Under the pieces are notes generated by a model. The model worked only from the letters and a program-made list of their open reading frames with translations, was not told where the DNA came from and searched no databases. Below, piece after piece: positions 48,928 to 58,175 of a DNA stretch of 64,000 nt. Made by a program: the position numbers and the translations under genes. Origin of the DNA: PALSA-1353 sp050012375 (GTDB lineage: Bacteria > Planctomycetota > Phycisphaerae > Tepidisphaerales > Tepidisphaeraceae); NCBI GenBank assembly GCA_050012375.1, contig JBEKHH010000019.1, positions 16,283 through 80,282 of the forward strand, written 5' to 3'. Within the stretch, counting starts at the first letter, position 1, and every line of letters starts with the position of its first letter.

Positions 48928-51756
48928 ATGGAATCGTTTGACATCATCAATCGTGCCAATGCGGATTACATCGACCGGTTGTACGCACAATATCAATCGG
49001 ACGCGCGTTCGGTAGACCCGTACTGGCAAGCGTTTTTCGCGGGTTTTGAAGCGGCCGGCGGCCGAGCGGCAAGCCTCACCGGGGCTTTCGGGCCTTCCGA
49101 ACAGCCAAGCCCCATCCAGGCTCGCGCCGGGGTTGAAACAAAAAACCTGGTTCATTCCTACCGCGAGCTGGGGCATTTCATCGCCAATCTCGATCCCCTG
49201 GGCCACAATCGGCCAAGCCATGCATTATTGGACCTTTCGCAATTCGGACTGACCGCGGCGGACATGGACAAGCGGGTCACTGGTTGCGATTTTCAAGGCC
49301 CGTTTGACGGAACGCTTCGCGATCTGATGGAAAAACTGCGCACCACCTATTGCAGCACGCTGGGCGTCGAATTCGTGAACATCTCCGACAAGGCGCAGCG
49401 CGATTGGTTGATTCAGCGAATGGAGCCGATCCTCAACCGTCCCGTCCTGAGCGGCCCGCAGCGACAGGCGCTTCTGTACGAGATCATCGCCGCCCAGGGC
49501 CTTGAGGAATTCCTGGCGCTCAAGCAGCCGGGCCAGAAACGCTTTGGCATCGAAGGCGCCGAATCGCTCATTCCCCTTCTCAATACGCTCGTGGACGACG
49601 GGGCGGCGCTGGGCGTCCTGGAAGTGGTGATGGGCATGGCCCATCGCGGCCGGCTCAACGTGCTGGCCCACGTCGTCAACAAGCCGTATGAAGCGATCCT
49701 TCGCGAATTCGAGGGCCGCACGCCGGAACACTTCGACGGCGACGGAGACGTGAAATATCACCTGGGATATGCGCAGGACCGCCAGACCAAAAGCAATCGC
49801 AACATCCATATCGCGCTGAGCTATAACCCGAGCCACCTGGAACTGGTGGATCCGGTGGTGGTGGGGATCGTGCGGGCCAAGCAGAATTATCGAGGCGATC
49901 ACGCGACGCGAACGCGCGTGGCGCCGATCCTCATCCACGGCGATGCGGCTTTCTGCGGGCAGGGGATCGTGCATGAAACGCTCGGCCTGTCGGAACTGCC
50001 CTACTATCGCACCGGGGGGACGATCCACGTCATCGTCAACAACCAGATCGGCTTCACCACGCTGCCGCGCCAGGGACGTTTCACCCCCTACCCCACCGAC
50101 GTGGCGAAGATGATTCAAGCGCCGATCTTCCACGTCAACGGGGATGACCCGGAGGCGTGTCTTCATGCGGCGCAACTGGCCATTGCTTTCCGCCAGGAAT
50201 TCCACTGCGATGTCATGATCGACCTGTGGTGTTATCGCAAGAACGGCCACAACGAACAGGACGATGCGAGCTTCACCCAGCCCCTGATGGCCCGCGAAAT
50301 CGCCGCCAAGACCAGTCTCCGCGATCTCTACGCCCAACGGCTCATCGCCCAGGGCGTCGTCACGCCCGAGCAGTTTGAGGACATGAAAGCGGAATCGCGC
50401 CGCCGGCTCGACGAAGCCCTCATCCATGCCCGCGAGAACCGCCCGATCGCGCCGTCCCCCACCACGCTCGGCGGCGTGTGGAAAGGTTTCTCCCGAGGCG
50501 GCGATTCGTCGGCCATCACCAAGGTCCCGGCCGACCTGCTGAAAAAAGTCGGAGAAGGCACGACGCGAGTGCCGGACAATTTCACGGTCCATCCCAAGCT
50601 GAAGGGCCTTTTGGCGCGTCGCCTGGAGATGTCAACCGGCAAGGCTGCAATCGATTGGGGCGGGGCCGAAATGCTGGCGCTGGGAAGCCTTCTGCTGGAA
50701 GGCGTCCCGGTTCGATTCGTCGGACAGGACACGCAGCGCGGCACCTTCACCCATCGCCACGCCGCCCTCCGCGATTACAACACCGGCGAAAAATACGTCC
50801 CCCTGGCGAACATCGCCGAAAACCAGGCCCCCATCATCGTCGTCAACACGATGCTGTCCGAGCTGGCGGTCCTGGGTTTTGAATACGGCTTCAGCTCCGC
50901 CGATCCGCGAAACCTCGTCATCTGGGAAGCGCAGTTCGGCGATTTCGTCAACGTGTGCCAGCCGATCATCGATCAATTCATCGTCGCCGCCGAATCGAAA
51001 TGGGGGAAGATGTCCGGGCTGGTGATGTTGCTGCCGCACGGCGACGAAGGCTCCGGGCCGGAGCACTCGTACGCTTACCTCGACCGGTTCCTGGCGCTGT
51101 CGGCGGAGGAGAATATCCAGGTCATCTACCCCAGCACGCCGGCGCAGTATTTCCATGTTCTCCGCAGGCAGATGCGCCGCAATTTCCGCAAGCCGCTGAT
51201 CCTGATGATGCCCAAGTCCACTCTGCGCGATGCAATCTCGACGCTGAGCGATCTGACGGAGGGTTCGTTCCACCTGGTGATGGACGATCCGAGCTTTCCA
51301 TCGCGCGAGCGCGTGAGGCGACTGCTGTTTTGCAGCGGGAAGGTTTATTTCGGGCTGGATGCGGCCCGCAAAAAGGCGGGGCTGGAAGATGTGGCCATCG
51401 TGCGGGTGGAGCAGCTTTATCCGTATCCCAAGGCGGAGCTTCAGGCGATGCTGGCGAAGTACCGCAATGCCCACGAAGTCTGCTGGGTGCAGGAAGAATC
51501 GAAGAACCGCGGGGCGTGGGTCTTCATGTCCGACCGTCTGGAACCGATGCTGCCGGAAACGGCGGTGCTGAGCTATTACGGGCGGGGCGAAGCGGCCAGC
51601 CCGGCGGTCGGGTCCAAACGCGTCAGCGATCAGGAAGAGGCCGACATCATCTCCCGCGCCCTGGAATTGTCGCCGGCCCAACCGACTCCCGTGGCCCCGG
51701 CGGCGGAAGGACAATTGGAAAAGGTCGCGCAAGGTTCGGGCCTCGGCGGCGACTAA
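48928..51756 (+). CDS. sucA: 2-oxoglutarate dehydrogenase E1 component
   Basis: A 942-aa thiamine-diphosphate enzyme of the citric acid cycle, full length. The N-terminus carries the typical E2-binding segment (NADYIDRLYAQYQSDARSV). The core has GMAHRGRLNVLAHVVNKP, GDVKYHLG, YNPSHLELVDPVVVG, IHGDAAFCGQGIVHETL and FHVNGDDPEACLHAA; the transketolase-like half has GQDTQRGTFTHRHAAL and LLPHGDEGSGPEHSYAYLDR. It decarboxylates 2-oxoglutarate and passes the succinyl group to E2, encoded 26 bases downstream. No lpd (E3) gene is in the window. Confidence 0.96.
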   Translation: MESFDIINRANADYIDRLYAQYQSDARSVDPYWQAFFAGFEAAGGRAASLTGAFGPSEQPSPIQARAGVETKNLVHSYRELGHFIANLDPLGHNRPSHALLDLSQFGLTAADMDKRVTGCDFQGPFDGTLRDLMEKLRTTYCSTLGVEFVNISDKAQRDWLIQRMEPILNRPVLSGPQRQALLYEIIAAQGLEEFLALKQPGQKRFGIEGAESLIPLLNTLVDDGAALGVLEVVMGMAHRGRLNVLAHVVNKPYEAILREFEGRTPEHFDGDGDVKYHLGYAQDRQTKSNRNIHIALSYNPSHLELVDPVVVGIVRAKQNYRGDHATRTRVAPILIHGDAAFCGQGIVHETLGLSELPYYRTGGTIHVIVNNQIGFTTLPRQGRFTPYPTDVAKMIQAPIFHVNGDDPEACLHAAQLAIAFRQEFHCDVMIDLWCYRKNGHNEQDDASFTQPLMAREIAAKTSLRDLYAQRLIAQGVVTPEQFEDMKAESRRRLDEALIHARENRPIAPSPTTLGGVWKGFSRGGDSSAITKVPADLLKKVGEGTTRVPDNFTVHPKLKGLLARRLEMSTGKAAIDWGGAEMLALGSLLLEGVPVRFVGQDTQRGTFTHRHAALRDYNTGEKYVPLANIAENQAPIIVVNTMLSELAVLGFEYGFSSADPRNLVIWEAQFGDFVNVCQPIIDQFIVAAESKWGKMSGLVMLLPHGDEGSGPEHSYAYLDRFLALSAEENIQVIYPSTPAQYFHVLRRQMRRNFRKPLILMMPKSTLRDAISTLSDLTEGSFHLVMDDPSFPSRERVRRLLFCSGKVYFGLDAARKKAGLEDVAIVRVEQLYPYPKAELQAMLAKYRNAHEVCWVQEESKNRGAWVFMSDRLEPMLPETAVLSYYGRGEAASPAVGSKRVSDQEEADIISRALELSPAQPTPVAPAAEGQLEKVAQGSGLGGD

Positions 51757-51782
51757 GGCACGAGGGTAAGGATCAAATATTC

Positions 51783-53087
51783 ATGGCCATCCAGGTAAAA
51801 GTTCCCAGTCTGGGCGAATCGGTCAAACAAGCCACGCTGCTCAAATGGCACAAGCAGGACGGCGAAGCTGTCAAGGTTGACGAGCCGCTGTGCGAATTGG
51901 AGAGCGATAAGGCGAACGCCGATCTGAACGCCGAAGTCGCCGGCATCCTGCGACGAACAAAGAAAGAGGGCGAGATGGTCCAAGTCGGCGAGGTGATCGC
52001 GGAGATCGATCCCACCGGCGTCCCCACGGCTAAGCCCGCAAAAGTCGTCGAGCAGAAGAAGGCGGGTTCGACGACCGCGCCGGCGGCGAGTGCAACCGGC
52101 GCCGCAACATTGGAAGATTACAGCCCCGCCGTTCGCAGGTTGATGGACGAAAACCATCTCGATCCCAAATCCATTCCCGCAACGGGTCCTAAAGGCCGGC
52201 TTACGAAAGAAGATGTAGAGGCGTACCTCGCCAGCCGCGGCAACGGCGAAACCGCAGTCGAACCGCCTGCGGCGAGCAAAGTCGAACCGCCGCTTCCCGC
52301 TTTGCAGATCGTTCCTGAAAGGAAGATGGAAGTGGCGACGGTTTCCCCGTCGCTGCCCGCGCCGATGCAAGCGATCCTGTACGATTCCACGGGGGTCCAT
52401 CGCGCCCCCATGAGCAAGATCCGCAAGCGTATCGCCGAGACGCTCGTGCTGGCCCAGCAGACCGCGGCCATCCTGACCACTTTCAACGAAGCCGATCTCA
52501 CTTCCATCATCGAGCTGCGCAACAAGTTCAAGGACCGATTCCAGGAAGTTTACGGCGTCGGGCTGGGGTTCATGAGCTTCTTCGCCCGCGCCTGCGTGCT
52601 GGCCCTGAAGGAATTCCCCAAGCTCAACGCCTTCATCGAAGGCGACGACGTCATCTATCACCAGTTCGTGCACCTGGGCATCGCGGTCAGCACCGACCGC
52701 GGACTGGCCGTGCCGGTCCTCCGGCACGCCGAGAAAATGTCCTTCGCAAAAATAGAAGCGGAGATCAAGCGCCTGGCCACGGCGACGCGGGATGGAAAGC
52801 TCTCGCTGGAAGAACTCTCCGGCGGAACGTTCACGATCACCAACGGCGGCATCTTCGGCAGCCTGCTCAGCACGCCGATCGTGAATCCCCCGCAGAGCGG
52901 TATCCTCGGCATGCACGCGATCCAGAAGCGGCCGATGGTCATCAACGACAAGATCGAAATCCGCTCGATGATGTACCTGGCTTTGAGCTACGATCACCGG
53001 CTGGTGGATGGGCGCGAATCGGTCAGTTTCCTGGTGCGACTCAAACAATATCTGGAAGATCCGACGCGGCTGATGCTGGAGATTTAG
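51783..53087 (+). CDS. sucB: 2-oxoglutarate dehydrogenase E2 (dihydrolipoyl succinyltransferase)
   Basis: A 434-aa E2. The lipoyl domain (1-78) has the lipoylated Lys43 in ELESDKANADL; an Ala/Pro linker leads to the E1/E3-binding domain (about 113-150: SPAVRRLMDENHLDPKSI) and the catalytic domain (about 205-434) with FMSFFARACVLALKEFP, GGTFTITNGGIFGSLLSTPI and active-site His in LSYDHRLVDGRE. It forms an operon with sucA. AAGGA lies 12 bases before the ATG. Confidence 0.96.
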   Translation: MAIQVKVPSLGESVKQATLLKWHKQDGEAVKVDEPLCELESDKANADLNAEVAGILRRTKKEGEMVQVGEVIAEIDPTGVPTAKPAKVVEQKKAGSTTAPAASATGAATLEDYSPAVRRLMDENHLDPKSIPATGPKGRLTKEDVEAYLASRGNGETAVEPPAASKVEPPLPALQIVPERKMEVATVSPSLPAPMQAILYDSTGVHRAPMSKIRKRIAETLVLAQQTAAILTTFNEADLTSIIELRNKFKDRFQEVYGVGLGFMSFFARACVLALKEFPKLNAFIEGDDVIYHQFVHLGIAVSTDRGLAVPVLRHAEKMSFAKIEAEIKRLATATRDGKLSLEELSGGTFTITNGGIFGSLLSTPIVNPPQSGILGMHAIQKRPMVINDKIEIRSMMYLALSYDHRLVDGRESVSFLVRLKQYLEDPTRLMLEI

Positions 53088-53123
53088 CGTCACCCGCTAT
53101 CTCGCCTCGAGGGTCATGTCGCC

Positions 53124-53600
53124 ATGGATCAGACGCGTCAACTGCTGCGGCATGCGCTGGCCACGTTGGCATATCGGGCTGGCAAAGCGCTGAGCGGTGT
53201 TCCGGCGAGTTTTGCCGATATGCGCGCGTGCGCCTCAGGGCGATCGGCAGTCGAGATTCTCTCGCACATGAGCGACCTGCTCAATTGGGTCGGCTGGCTC
53301 GCCCGAGGCGAGAACGGTAAACCACACGCCAAGCCGCAGGGTTGGGACTTCGAGGTGACACGATTCTACACGGCGCTAAGGCGGCTGGATGATTGGTTGG
53401 CTTCGGATGCGCCCCTGCACTGCGATCCGCGAGGTTTGTTCCAAGGCCCGATCGCCGATGCGCTGACGCACGTCGGCCAGTTGGCCATGCTTCGCCGCTT
53501 GGCCGGCTCACCGATTCGCGGCGAGAATTATTTTCTTGCGGACATTGCGGTCGGCCGAGTTGGCGCCGAACAGTCCGCGCCGCGCGAAGAGTTCGATTAA
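53124..53600 (+). CDS. DinB-like protein
   Basis: A 158-aa four-helix-bundle protein of the DinB/YfiT type. Two of the expected metal-ligand His are visible: His48 in SAVEILSHMSDLLNW and His116 in ALTHVGQLAMLRRL; the latter motif is very typical. Relatives are metal-dependent thiol transferases or of unknown function. It follows sucB by 36 bases on the same strand and may be co-transcribed. Confidence 0.75.
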   Translation: MDQTRQLLRHALATLAYRAGKALSGVPASFADMRACASGRSAVEILSHMSDLLNWVGWLARGENGKPHAKPQGWDFEVTRFYTALRRLDDWLASDAPLHCDPRGLFQGPIADALTHVGQLAMLRRLAGSPIRGENYFLADIAVGRVGAEQSAPREEFD

Positions 53601-53766
53601 CTGGCCTTCTACTCCAGGGTAACTGTTTACCGCGCTGGAATCGTCCGCGAAACCACGACGATGCATCATCTTCGATTTCGTCTCCCAGCGCCTCGACATC
53701 CAAAAAAACGGCCGGGAAACCGCATGGTTTAATGCGATGACGGTAGACAGTTACGGTGCTGAATTT

Positions 53767-54213
53767 CTACGCCGCCGCGGGTGTGGGCGCTGGCGCCGCG
53801 GGGGCGGAAGCCGGTGTTGGCGCGGATATCGCCGCGGGGGCGGGTTCGGCTTTTTCCACGCGCATGCCCTCGAAGACCGCGCCTATGGCGTACACGCCTT
53901 GGGAAAGTTGGCTGCAACATTTGATGGTGCAAACCAGGGCCAGGGGCGGGGCCTCGTCGGCGCGGGGGAATCGGACGACGAAGCGATCGCCCGCCTTCAT
54001 CTTTTGCGAACAGATGATGCCGATGCCGGCGCGGGAGATGTCGCGCGTCCAGACCTCGATCGGCCCGGCCGGCACGCCCGCCTCGACGGGGACGATCTTG
54101 ATGTGGCAGCGAATTCCCACGCGAGGGTGGACGCGGCGCTGATGCTTGATCGCCGAGCTATCGCCTTTGAACAAACGGATCGTCCGTTCAAACAGTTCCG
54201 CGGAGAGTTCCAT
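53767..54213 (-). CDS. PilZ domain protein
   Basis: A 148-aa protein. The PilZ domain (about 22-118) has the cyclic di-GMP-binding motif: QRRVHPRVGIRC (RxxxR, residues 25-36) and RDISRAGIGIICSQ (D/NxSxxG, near 58). The C-terminus is a 30-residue Ala/Pro tail. It probably senses cyclic di-GMP, the substrate of the HD-GYP protein at 7283-8830. The start at MELSAELFE is preferred over the longer frame. Confidence 0.85.
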   Translation of the reverse strand: MELSAELFERTIRLFKGDSSAIKHQRRVHPRVGIRCHIKIVPVEAGVPAGPIEVWTRDISRAGIGIICSQKMKAGDRFVVRFPRADEAPPLALVCTIKCCSQLSQGVYAIGAVFEGMRVEKAEPAPAAISAPTPASAPAAPAPTPAAA

Positions 54214-54355
54214 GGTCCTTCCCGTGCAAAACGTGGCATAGAAAGACAGCCCGGAAATCATCGGCGAAGCGCCGACATGCCTTTAGGCGGGATGGTTGAT
54301 GAATGCGATGCTTATGGGGATTGAATTGGGACAACGCTTCCGGTGCCGTTGGGAA

Positions 54356-55231
54356 TCAGCGGATTTTCAATGCTTCGCGCAGGATTTTATCGAACCATTT
54401 TTCGGGCAAAAGCCATTTGACGATGACCGCGGACATCGCGTCGCGGCCGACGGTTTTATGGATCGGCGGGCGGCGGGCGGTGAGACATCGATGCACCAGC
54501 CGAGCGACGCGATCGGCGCCAATGGCGGAGGCGGCGGATTTGCGGCTCGTGCGCACGACGGCGTCGATCTGCCGGCCATAGAGCTGGCCAGCGGCTGAGT
54601 CGGGGGGAATGGCCGCGGCGGTTTCGTCGCCTTTGCGCCAGATTTCCGATTGGATCGCGCCGGGCTCGAGCAGGGAAACAAAAATGCCCTGATCGCGCAA
54701 TTCCAATCGCAGGGCGGCGGCGACGGCGGCGATGGCGCACTTCGAGGCGGAATAAGGGCCGAGCGTTGGGATCGTGACTCGTCCGGCGATCGAGCCGATG
54801 AAAACGATGCGCCCGGACCCATGGCCTTGCGCGGCGACGTGGCGGCGAAGCATCGGCAGCAAGGCCTGCGTGACGGCGACCTGGCCGAAGACGTTCACCT
54901 CGAATTGACGGCGCCAATCTTCCACGGAGACGAATTCGACCGGCCCATGGACTCCGATGCCGGCGTTGTTGACGATGGCGGCGAGGCCGGATTCGCCGGT
55001 GATTTCGGCGATTTGGTTCACCGCGGCGGCGATGGATGCGCCGAGCGTGATATCCAATTGAATGCTGCGCAGATTTTTGCAGAGGGCTTGGAATTGCTGA
55101 CCGTCGGACGGGCGACGAACGCCGGCGATGACTGAAAAGCCTGTCTGGGCGAGGTGTATTGCGCAAGCCCTGCCGATGCCGGTGCTGGAACCTGTCACCA
55201 ATACGTGGCGTGAGGTTTCGGTGGTGTTCAT
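54356..55231 (-). CDS. Short-chain dehydrogenase/reductase
   Basis: A 291-aa classical SDR. The cofactor motif TGSSTGIGRACA is at 13-24, NNAGIGVHGPVEF near 88, and the catalytic Ser/Tyr/Lys are in VFIGSIAGRVTI and GPYSASKCAIAA. It has a C-terminal extension of about 60 residues compared with minimal SDRs. The substrate is unknown. It starts two bases after the purL stop, so it is in the purL operon. Confidence 0.88.
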   Translation of the reverse strand: MNTTETSRHVLVTGSSTGIGRACAIHLAQTGFSVIAGVRRPSDGQQFQALCKNLRSIQLDITLGASIAAAVNQIAEITGESGLAAIVNNAGIGVHGPVEFVSVEDWRRQFEVNVFGQVAVTQALLPMLRRHVAAQGHGSGRIVFIGSIAGRVTIPTLGPYSASKCAIAAVAAALRLELRDQGIFVSLLEPGAIQSEIWRKGDETAAAIPPDSAAGQLYGRQIDAVVRTSRKSAASAIGADRVARLVHRCLTARRPPIHKTVGRDAMSAVIVKWLLPEKWFDKILREALKIR

Positions 55232-55232
55232 C

Positions 55233-58031
55233 TTACCAATCGAGCGTTCCGCGCCAGGCGCGGGTCAGTTCGCTTACTTCGAGTTCCAGCCCGCTTTTGA
55301 ATGTGAGCCTTGGCGATTGCTGGACGGTTGCGAAATCGATTGTCTTCGCGACGCGCTCGAATTCATCGCTCTGCGCGCCATCGGCCAGCTCGACGAGAAA
55401 TCGGCCGGGGGTTTCGGCGAATGCCGCGTCGGTGGCCAGCGATTCGCTAACGATCAGGCCCAGGCCTGAAGCGATGCACATTTCGGCGGCGGCAACGGCT
55501 ACGCCGCCATCGCTGACATCGTGGCAGGCTGATGCCTTGCCGGCGCGGATCAGCCTGGCCATGGCGCGGTGCAACCGGCCGAGGGCGGCGAGGTCGGCGG
55601 GGTCGAACGGCTCGATCAGCACGACGCGATCTCCCCGCGATTTGAGATCCATGGTAACGCAGTTGCCCACGTCTTCGATGACCCCGATGGCGCTGATGAG
55701 CAGCGTGCGCGGGATGCGGAGGACCTGTCCGGTTTCCTTGTTGGTGAACTGGTTGTTGAGCGAATCCTTGCCGCTGATGAAGGGGATGCCGTAGGCGATG
55801 GCGGCGTCGCGGCAGGCTTCGCAGGCGCGGACCAGCGTGCCCATCGTCCGTTCGTCATCGACGCTGGGCCAGCAGAAATTGTCGAGGATGGCGACTCGAT
55901 CCGGATCGGCGCCCACGGCGACGACGTTGCGGATCGCCTCGTCGATGGAAGCGATGGCCATGTCGTACGGGTCTTCGATTTGCGGGGATAAACCGCAGCC
56001 GATGACGATGCCGCGGCGGCTGCCGAGTTTTGGGCGCAGCACCGTGGCGTCGGATGGGCCGATCTGCATCGGGCCGACCAGCGGCTTGACGACCGATCCG
56101 CCTTGGACCTCGTGGTCGTATTGGCGAACGATCCAGTGCTTGCTGGCGATGTTCGGATGGGCCAGGGCGCTCAGGAGCTTTTTTTTGATCGCTTCGGGGG
56201 AGAGGGGTGTTGCGGCGGGCGCGGGTTTTTTGCTTGACGGCGCCGGGACGATCGCCTTGCGCGTGGGCATCGGAATGCCGTGGTGCAGGAACTGCATGGA
56301 CAGCCGCCCCACCTGCTCGCCGCGGAACTGGAGGATCAGCTCGCGATCGGCGTGGCCGAATGTGCCGATGACGGTGGCTTCGACATCCTCGCCGCGCGCG
56401 AGTTCCAGGAGCCGCTCGACGTGCCGGGGCCCGACGGACAGGACCATGCGCTCCTGGGCCTCGCTGATCCAGATTTCGTCGTAGCGCAGGCCAGCGTATT
56501 TGAGGGGGACTTTTTCCAGATCGACGACCGCACCGATTTTTTCAGCCATTTCGCCGACGGCGGAGGACAGGCCGCCCGCGCCGCAATCGGTGATGGCGGT
56601 GAACAGGCCGGAGTCGCGGGCGGTGAGGATCACGTCCGCCATTTTCTTCTCGGTGATGGCGTTGCCGATCTGCACGGCGTGTGAGAACTCGTCGGCGTGG
56701 GTGTCGGTGAGTTCGGCGCTGGAGAAGGTAGCGCCATGGATTCCATCGCGGCCGGTGCGTCCGCCCATGACGACGATGGCGTCGCCGTTTTGGGCGACTT
56801 TTTGCAGCTTGTCTCGGGGGATCAGGCCGACGCAGCCGCAGAAAACCAGGGGATTTCCCAGGTAGCGTTCGTCGAAATAGACCGCGCCGTTGACGGTGGG
56901 GATTCCCATTCGGTTGCCGTAATCGCGCACGCCGGCGACGACCTGCTGCAGGATTCGCTTGGGATGAATGACGCCCTTCGGCAGGCCATCGCGAGGAGCG
57001 TCGGGATAGGCGACGCAGAAGACGTCGGTATTGGCGACGGGCTTGGCGGCCAGGCCGGTGCCGAGGATGTCGCGAATGACGCCGCCCGCGCCGGTGGCGC
57101 TGCCGCCGTACGGTTCTATTGCGCTGGGATGGTTGTGGGTTTCGACCTTGAAGCAGACGGCATCGGTTTCGTCGAACGCGACCGCGCCGGCATTGTCCGT
57201 GAAGACCGACAGGCAAAATGGATCGCGGCCGGCCTCGATGATCTTCGTGCTGGCAAAGATCGTTTCCTTGATGAGGTTCGCGTAGCGGCGTGAGCCGACC
57301 TTGCGATTCTGGTCGTCGCGGATTTCAACTTCGACGGCGCTCTTGAGGGTTTTGTGCACGCAATGCTCGCTCCACGTCTGGGCGAGGGTTTCCAGCTCGA
57401 TGTCGGTGGGCTCGCGATCCTGCTCGCGGAAATAATCCTGGATGGCGGCCATCTCGCCCTCGGAGAGAAAAAGATGGCCGTCGCGGCTGAGCTTGGCGAG
57501 TTCGCCTTCCGAGAGCTTGCCCAGGGTGATGCGCCGGACGTGAAATGGAGTTTCGCGTCCGGTTTCGAATTTCGGCGGGCAATAAGGCTCGAAATGAACC
57601 GACTCGATCACGCCGTTGGCCAGTATGCGGGCGGCGAGGGTCTCGAGGTCGCGGCGATCGAGCTGGGGATCGATCAGGAATGCGCGGCCGGTGCGGACTT
57701 GCCGCGCGCCCAGGCCCAGATCGCGCACGGCCATTTCGGTGCTGGCGGCAACCGGGTCCATGACGCCGGGCTTGAGATGGACTTCGATGCGGCTTTTGGC
57801 GGCGGATAGCCGGCGCGGATTGAAGATTTCGGCGGATTCGACGATGGGGTCGGCCAGCAGTTCGCGTGCGATCCGGGCGACGGCGGCGGGATCGGCGTCG
57901 CTGTCGAGGAGGAAAATTCGCGAGCTTTGGACGGAGGCGACCGGCTTGCCGAGGTCGCAAATCTGCTGACAAATCGCGGCCCCGAGCGGGTCGTTGCCGT
58001 CGCGGGCGCGAACGTCGATGCGATGGATCAT
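55233..58031 (-). CDS. purL: Phosphoribosylformylglycinamidine synthase, PurS-PurS-PurL fusion
   Basis: A 932-aa enzyme of purine synthesis. The N-terminal 155 residues appear to be two PurS-like ferredoxin folds (about 1-75 and 80-155; the second starts IEVHLKPGVMDPVAASTEMA). The PurL synthetase part follows: TWSEHCVHKTLKSAVEV, FKVETHNHPSAIEPYGGSATGAGGVIRDILG, NTDVFCV, GGRTGRDGIHGATFSS, DCGAGGLSSAVGEM and the second half ISGKDSLNNQF and CHDVSDGGVAVAAAEM. It has no C-terminal glutaminase, so a separate PurQ is needed. It leads into the SDR gene. Confidence 0.93.
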   Translation of the reverse strand: MIHRIDVRARDGNDPLGAAICQQICDLGKPVASVQSSRIFLLDSDADPAAVARIARELLADPIVESAEIFNPRRLSAAKSRIEVHLKPGVMDPVAASTEMAVRDLGLGARQVRTGRAFLIDPQLDRRDLETLAARILANGVIESVHFEPYCPPKFETGRETPFHVRRITLGKLSEGELAKLSRDGHLFLSEGEMAAIQDYFREQDREPTDIELETLAQTWSEHCVHKTLKSAVEVEIRDDQNRKVGSRRYANLIKETIFASTKIIEAGRDPFCLSVFTDNAGAVAFDETDAVCFKVETHNHPSAIEPYGGSATGAGGVIRDILGTGLAAKPVANTDVFCVAYPDAPRDGLPKGVIHPKRILQQVVAGVRDYGNRMGIPTVNGAVYFDERYLGNPLVFCGCVGLIPRDKLQKVAQNGDAIVVMGGRTGRDGIHGATFSSAELTDTHADEFSHAVQIGNAITEKKMADVILTARDSGLFTAITDCGAGGLSSAVGEMAEKIGAVVDLEKVPLKYAGLRYDEIWISEAQERMVLSVGPRHVERLLELARGEDVEATVIGTFGHADRELILQFRGEQVGRLSMQFLHHGIPMPTRKAIVPAPSSKKPAPAATPLSPEAIKKKLLSALAHPNIASKHWIVRQYDHEVQGGSVVKPLVGPMQIGPSDATVLRPKLGSRRGIVIGCGLSPQIEDPYDMAIASIDEAIRNVVAVGADPDRVAILDNFCWPSVDDERTMGTLVRACEACRDAAIAYGIPFISGKDSLNNQFTNKETGQVLRIPRTLLISAIGVIEDVGNCVTMDLKSRGDRVVLIEPFDPADLAALGRLHRAMARLIRAGKASACHDVSDGGVAVAAAEMCIASGLGLIVSESLATDAAFAETPGRFLVELADGAQSDEFERVAKTIDFATVQQSPRLTFKSGLELEVSELTRAWRGTLDW

Positions 58032-58077
58032 GCGGCGATTTTAGGAGGAATGATTGGGGTTGGCGAGGGGGAAGAGA

Positions 58078-58161
58078 ATGCCGAGTGCCGATTGCCAAAT
58101 GCCGAATGAAAGGCGAATGCTTGGTTTACCATTTGGCATTTGGCAATCGGCATTCGGCATT
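58078..58161. repeat. Palindrome of TGCCGAATGCC units
   Basis: Left arm 58078-58109 (AATGCCGAGTGCCGATTGCC onward) pairs with right arm 58130-58161 (GGCATTTGGCAATCGGCATT and on) over about 30 bp with a 20-nt loop. It lies between the purL start and the heptosyltransferase stop, both on the minus strand. A fragment of the same motif (GGAATGCCGAATGCCGTGAG) occurs near 59303. Confidence 0.75.
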
Positions 58162-58175
58162 GTCTTGGCGAGTCG

